Assembly: GCA_031426185.1 (NCBI GenBank)
Contig: JANPKV010000073.1
Span: 1 to 7,280, forward strand
Direction: 5' to 3'
DNA length: 7,280 bases
From: JAJNPS01 sp031426185
Lineage (GTDB): Bacteria; Pseudomonadota; Alphaproteobacteria; Rhodobacterales; Rhodobacteraceae
Shown here: positions 5,138 to 7,280 of the stretch, piece by piece
Layout: each line of letters opens with the position of its first letter
Position numbering within the stretch: position 1 is the stretch's first letter
Translations under genes and position numbers: made by a program
Notes under the pieces: model-generated
Seen by the model: only the letters and a program-made list of their open reading frames with translations
Database searches by the model: none
Told to the model about the DNA's origin: nothing

Positions 5138-5727
5138 CCCGGCGGCGCAAAGCTTGCCGATTGCGTCAGCGCCGCTGCCAATTGCCGGTGATAGTCGGCG
5201 CGCGGGATCTCCACGCCGCCAAGACTTGCCAGATGCGGCGTCAGGAACTGGGTGTCGAACAACCGGAACCCGCCCGCGCGCAGGCGATGTACCAGCCAGG
5301 CCAGCGCCACCTTCGAGGCATCGCGGCGGCGGGAAAACATGCTTTCGCCAAAAAATGCCGCGCCAAGTGCCACGCCATAGATGCCCCCTGCCAGTGCGCC
5401 CTCCTGCCAGACCTCCAGGCTGTGCGCGTGGCCTTGGCGGTGGAGGGTCAGATACAGGTCGTAGATTTCTGGATTGATCCAGGTTTCCGGTCGTGATGCG
5501 CAGCCGCTGACCACTTCGTCAAAGGCGGTGTTTGCGGTGACACGGTAATCGTCGCGGCGCAGGCGCTTGCGAAGCGAGTGCGACAGATGCATGCCGCCCA
5601 GCGGAATCACTCCCCGTCGCCGCGGATCGACCCAGTGAATCTCCGGGTCGTCGCGCGCCTGGGCCATCGGGAATATCCCCATCGCATAGGCGCGCAGCAG
5701 GATGTCGGGCGTGATGTCAGCGGTCAT
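5095..5727 (-). CDS. aat: Leucyl/phenylalanyl-tRNA-protein transferase
   Basis: Aat transfers Leu or Phe from aminoacyl-tRNA to proteins with N-terminal Lys or Arg, creating N-end-rule degrons that ClpS brings to ClpAP in the classical pathway. The 210-residue product has the family signature throughout: LLRAYAMGIFPMA (10-22) and IHWVDPRRRGVIPLGGMHLSHSLRK (about 30-54). WINPEIYDLYLTLHRQGHAHSLEVW comes next (about 83-107), then GGIYGVALGAAFFGESMFSR (114-133) with E128. FRLFDTQFLTPHLASLG (154-170) carries D158, and the GVEIPR segment follows. The acidic residue in FDTQF corresponds to the position implicated in catalysis in E. coli Aat. The upstream Shine-Dalgarno is poor (a GGGG about 9 nt away), so expression may be modest or rely on readthrough from accC, 57 bp upstream. 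The last 14 codons are antisense to the DUF2155 gene and encode a Pro/Gly/Ala tail unlikely to be essential. Confidence 0.96.
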   Translation of the reverse strand: MTADITPDILLRAYAMGIFPMAQARDDPEIHWVDPRRRGVIPLGGMHLSHSLRKRLRRDDYRVTANTAFDEVVSGCASRPETWINPEIYDLYLTLHRQGHAHSLEVWQEGALAGGIYGVALGAAFFGESMFSRRRDASKVALAWLVHRLRAGGFRLFDTQFLTPHLASLGGVEIPRADYHRQLAAALTQSASFAPPGYSPSAGAVAGMSG

Positions 5728-5784
5728 GCGCGCGCCCCGGCCGGGATGTTTCGAACGCGCGGGGCGACATGTCCCCGGCCACGG

Positions 5785-7134
5785 TCAGTTGCCGAACTGA
5801 TGCTCCAGCCACTTTTCCAACCAGTGGATGTTGTAGTCGCCGTTCTGAATGTCAGGTTCGGCCAGCAGCGCATGAAAGAGCGGGACGGTTGTTTCGATCC
5901 CGTCGACCACCAACTCTCCCAGCGCACGGCGCAGGCGCGCAAGTGCCTCGGGGCGGTCGCGGCCATGGACGATCAGCTTGCCGATCAGGCTGTCGTAATA
6001 GGGCGGGATCGAATAGCCGGAATAAAGCGCTGAATCCATCCGCACGCCAAGACCGCCGGGGGCGTGGAACATCCGTACCCGGCCCGGGCTGGGCGAAAAG
6101 TTCGGCAGTTTTTCGGCATTGATGCGAACCTCGATGGCGTGGCCATTGATCTCCAGCTCATCTTGCGTGAACGACAGCGGCAGCCCGGCGGCCACGCGGA
6201 TCTGTTCGCGCACAAGGTCGACGCCAAAGATCGCCTCGGTCACCGGGTGTTCGACCTGCAGGCGGGTGTTCATCTCGATGAAATAGAATTCGCCGTTCTC
6301 GTACAGGAACTCGATCGTGCCGGCGCCGATATAGTTGATCTTGGCCACCGCATCGGCGCAGACCTTGCCGATCCGGGCGCGCAGGGCGTCGGTGATGACG
6401 GGACCGGGCGCTTCTTCGAACACCTTCTGGTGCCGGCGCTGCAAGGAACAGTCACGCTCTCCCAGATGGACAGCACCTCCCTTGCCGTCGCCAAAGACCT
6501 GGATTTCGATGTGGCGCGGTGTGGTCAGGTATTTCTCGATATAGACCTCGTCATTGCCGAACGCGGCCTTCGACTCTGACCGGGCGGTGCGAAAGGCGGT
6601 CTCCAGCTCCTCGGCGTTGTGCGCGACCTTCATGCCGCGTCCGCCGCCGCCGGCAGTGGCCTTGATGATCACCGGGTAGCCGATTTCCTTGGCGACAGAG
6701 ATCGCGGTTTCGTAATCGGCGACCCCGCCATCTGATCCGGGCACGACCGGAATGCCCAGTTCCTTGGCCGTGATCTTGGCGGTGATCTTGTCGCCCATGA
6801 TGCGGATATGTTCAGCCGTGGGGCCGACAAAGGTGATGCCGTGATCCTGCAGCGCCTGCGCGAAAGAGGCGTTCTCGGACAGGAACCCATAGCCCGGATG
6901 CACCGCCTGCGCGCCGGTGATCTCGCAGGCGGAGATCACGGCGGCCTTGGACAGGTAGCTGTCGACCGAGGGCGCGGGGCCGATGCAGACGCTTTCATCC
7001 GCCAGCCGCACATGCATGGCATCAGCATCGGCGGTCGAATGGACCGCGACCGACTTGATCCCCATTTCGCGGCAGGCGCGGATGACACGCAGCGCAATTT
7101 CGCCGCGATTGGCGATCAGGAGTTTCTCGAACAT
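5785..7134 (-). CDS. accC: Biotin carboxylase, acetyl-CoA carboxylase subunit
   Basis: AccC uses ATP and bicarbonate to carboxylate the biotin on AccB, the first half-reaction of malonyl-CoA formation for fatty acid synthesis. The 449-residue product equals the E. coli length. In order it has an N-terminal biotin carboxylase domain starting MFEKLLIANRGEIALRV and GYGFLSENASFA (81-93). The ATP-grasp domain has K116, K158, the glycine-rich lid GGGGRGM (162-168) and E200. EMNTRLQVEHPVTE (287-300) contains metal ligands E287 and N289 and catalytic R291, and R337 lies in the C-terminal domain (HAIEVRINAE). I chose the ATG at complement 7134 because it gives the exact family N-terminus and has GAGG just upstream. 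A TTG five codons earlier would overlap the accB stop region and add atypical residues. It begins 7 nt after accB and is followed 57 bp later by aat, so all three probably form one transcript. Confidence 0.98.
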   Translation of the reverse strand: MFEKLLIANRGEIALRVIRACREMGIKSVAVHSTADADAMHVRLADESVCIGPAPSVDSYLSKAAVISACEITGAQAVHPGYGFLSENASFAQALQDHGITFVGPTAEHIRIMGDKITAKITAKELGIPVVPGSDGGVADYETAISVAKEIGYPVIIKATAGGGGRGMKVAHNAEELETAFRTARSESKAAFGNDEVYIEKYLTTPRHIEIQVFGDGKGGAVHLGERDCSLQRRHQKVFEEAPGPVITDALRARIGKVCADAVAKINYIGAGTIEFLYENGEFYFIEMNTRLQVEHPVTEAIFGVDLVREQIRVAAGLPLSFTQDELEINGHAIEVRINAEKLPNFSPSPGRVRMFHAPGGLGVRMDSALYSGYSIPPYYDSLIGKLIVHGRDRPEALARLRRALGELVVDGIETTVPLFHALLAEPDIQNGDYNIHWLEKWLEHQFGN

Positions 7135-7141
7135 GCCGACC

Positions 7142-7280
7142 TCACTCAATGATCATCAAGGGGGCGCCGTATTCCACCGCATTGCCGTCCGCGACCAGGA
7201 TGCGCTTGACGGTGCCCGCGCGCGGCGCGGGGATCTGGTTCATCGTCTTCATCGCCTCGATGATGAGGACGGTCTGGCCC
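7142..7280 (-). CDS. accB: Biotin carboxyl carrier protein of acetyl-CoA carboxylase, C-terminal part
   Basis: The last 45 codons and stop of accB; the gene enters from the right edge. The fragment reads GQTVLIIEAMKTMNQIPAPR and continues AGTVKRILVADGNAVEYGAPLMIIE, the C-terminal half of a biotinyl domain. The lysine of EAMKTMN is the residue biotinylated by BirA. The hairpin turn and final hydrophobic strand (PLMIIE) are normal for AccB. AccB swings its biotin between AccC and the AccAD carboxyltransferase. The 7-nt gap to accC is the conserved accBC operon arrangement. Confidence 0.97.
   Translation of the reverse strand, partial: GQTVLIIEAMKTMNQIPAPRAGTVKRILVADGNAVEYGAPLMIIE

Noticed and set aside
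5070..5496. Plus-strand open frames (135 codons each) opposite aat
   Set aside because: Antisense shadows; the strongly conserved Aat motifs on the minus strand account for the coding signal.
5728..5784. Terminator between accC and aat
   Set aside because: The region has GC-rich partial inverted and direct repeats (GGCCGGGG twice) but no clean stem followed by a T-run.
7135..7149. TTG start giving accC five extra N-terminal codons
   Set aside because: The ATG at complement 7134 has a good GAGG site and gives the exact family N-terminus and the E. coli length.
1..7280. Mobile element, CRISPR array, tRNA/rRNA or defence island
   Set aside because: No transposase or integrase motifs, no spaced repeat array, no tRNA-like folds noticed, and uniform composition with housekeeping genes throughout.

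Overview
The window looks like a core chromosomal stretch of an alphaproteobacterium, most likely the Rhodobacteraceae / Roseobacter group. The reasons are high GC with uniform codon use, an NDUFA12-type complex I accessory protein (among bacteria essentially an alphaproteobacterial trait), a COQ10/RatA START-domain protein, a DUF2155 periplasmic protein, and gene neighbourhoods that I associate with that family from memory. I see no tRNA, rRNA, CRISPR array, insertion sequence, integrase or compositional island.

Layout. On the minus strand at the left (1-1023) are hpt (hypoxanthine phosphoribosyltransferase), a 54-residue single-pass membrane protein starting at a GTG that overlaps the hpt stop, and the N-terminus of a membrane-anchored protein that is probably a c-type cytochrome and runs off the left edge. 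Diverging from hpt is a COQ10/RatA-like lipid-binding protein (1090-1584). It is followed by clpP (1717-2349) and clpX (2449-3711), which encode the ClpXP protease. clpX ends at a clear rho-independent terminator (3745-3768). Next comes a tightly packed plus-strand trio: NDUFA12-like protein (3898-4272), a single-pass MCE/MlaD-family lipid-transport protein (4257-4745) and a secreted DUF2155 protein (4742-5137). The last two junctions overlap, which suggests translational coupling.

From the right edge, a minus-strand operon runs towards this trio: accB (C-terminal biotin domain only), accC (biotin carboxylase) and aat (leucyl/phenylalanyl-tRNA-protein transferase). The aat 3' end overlaps the 3' end of the DUF2155 gene by 43 bp in convergent orientation.

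How they work together. ClpX unfolds substrates for ClpP. Aat adds N-end-rule degradation signals that in the classical pathway are read by ClpS-ClpAP, so two protein-turnover functions lie near each other. AccB and AccC form the first half-reaction of acetyl-CoA carboxylase (malonyl-CoA for fatty acids). The NDUFA12/MCE/DUF2155 cassette joins respiratory complex I assembly to envelope lipid maintenance. COQ10-like proteins are tied to ubiquinone, the electron acceptor of complex I.

This is mostly ordinary housekeeping DNA and I do not see a convincing new defence or mobile system. The points most worth a second look are a palindrome filling the spacer of a candidate clpX promoter, the small membrane protein coupled to hpt, the overlapping NDUFA12-MCE-DUF2155 cassette, and a short tandem repeat just upstream of the cytochrome-like gene.
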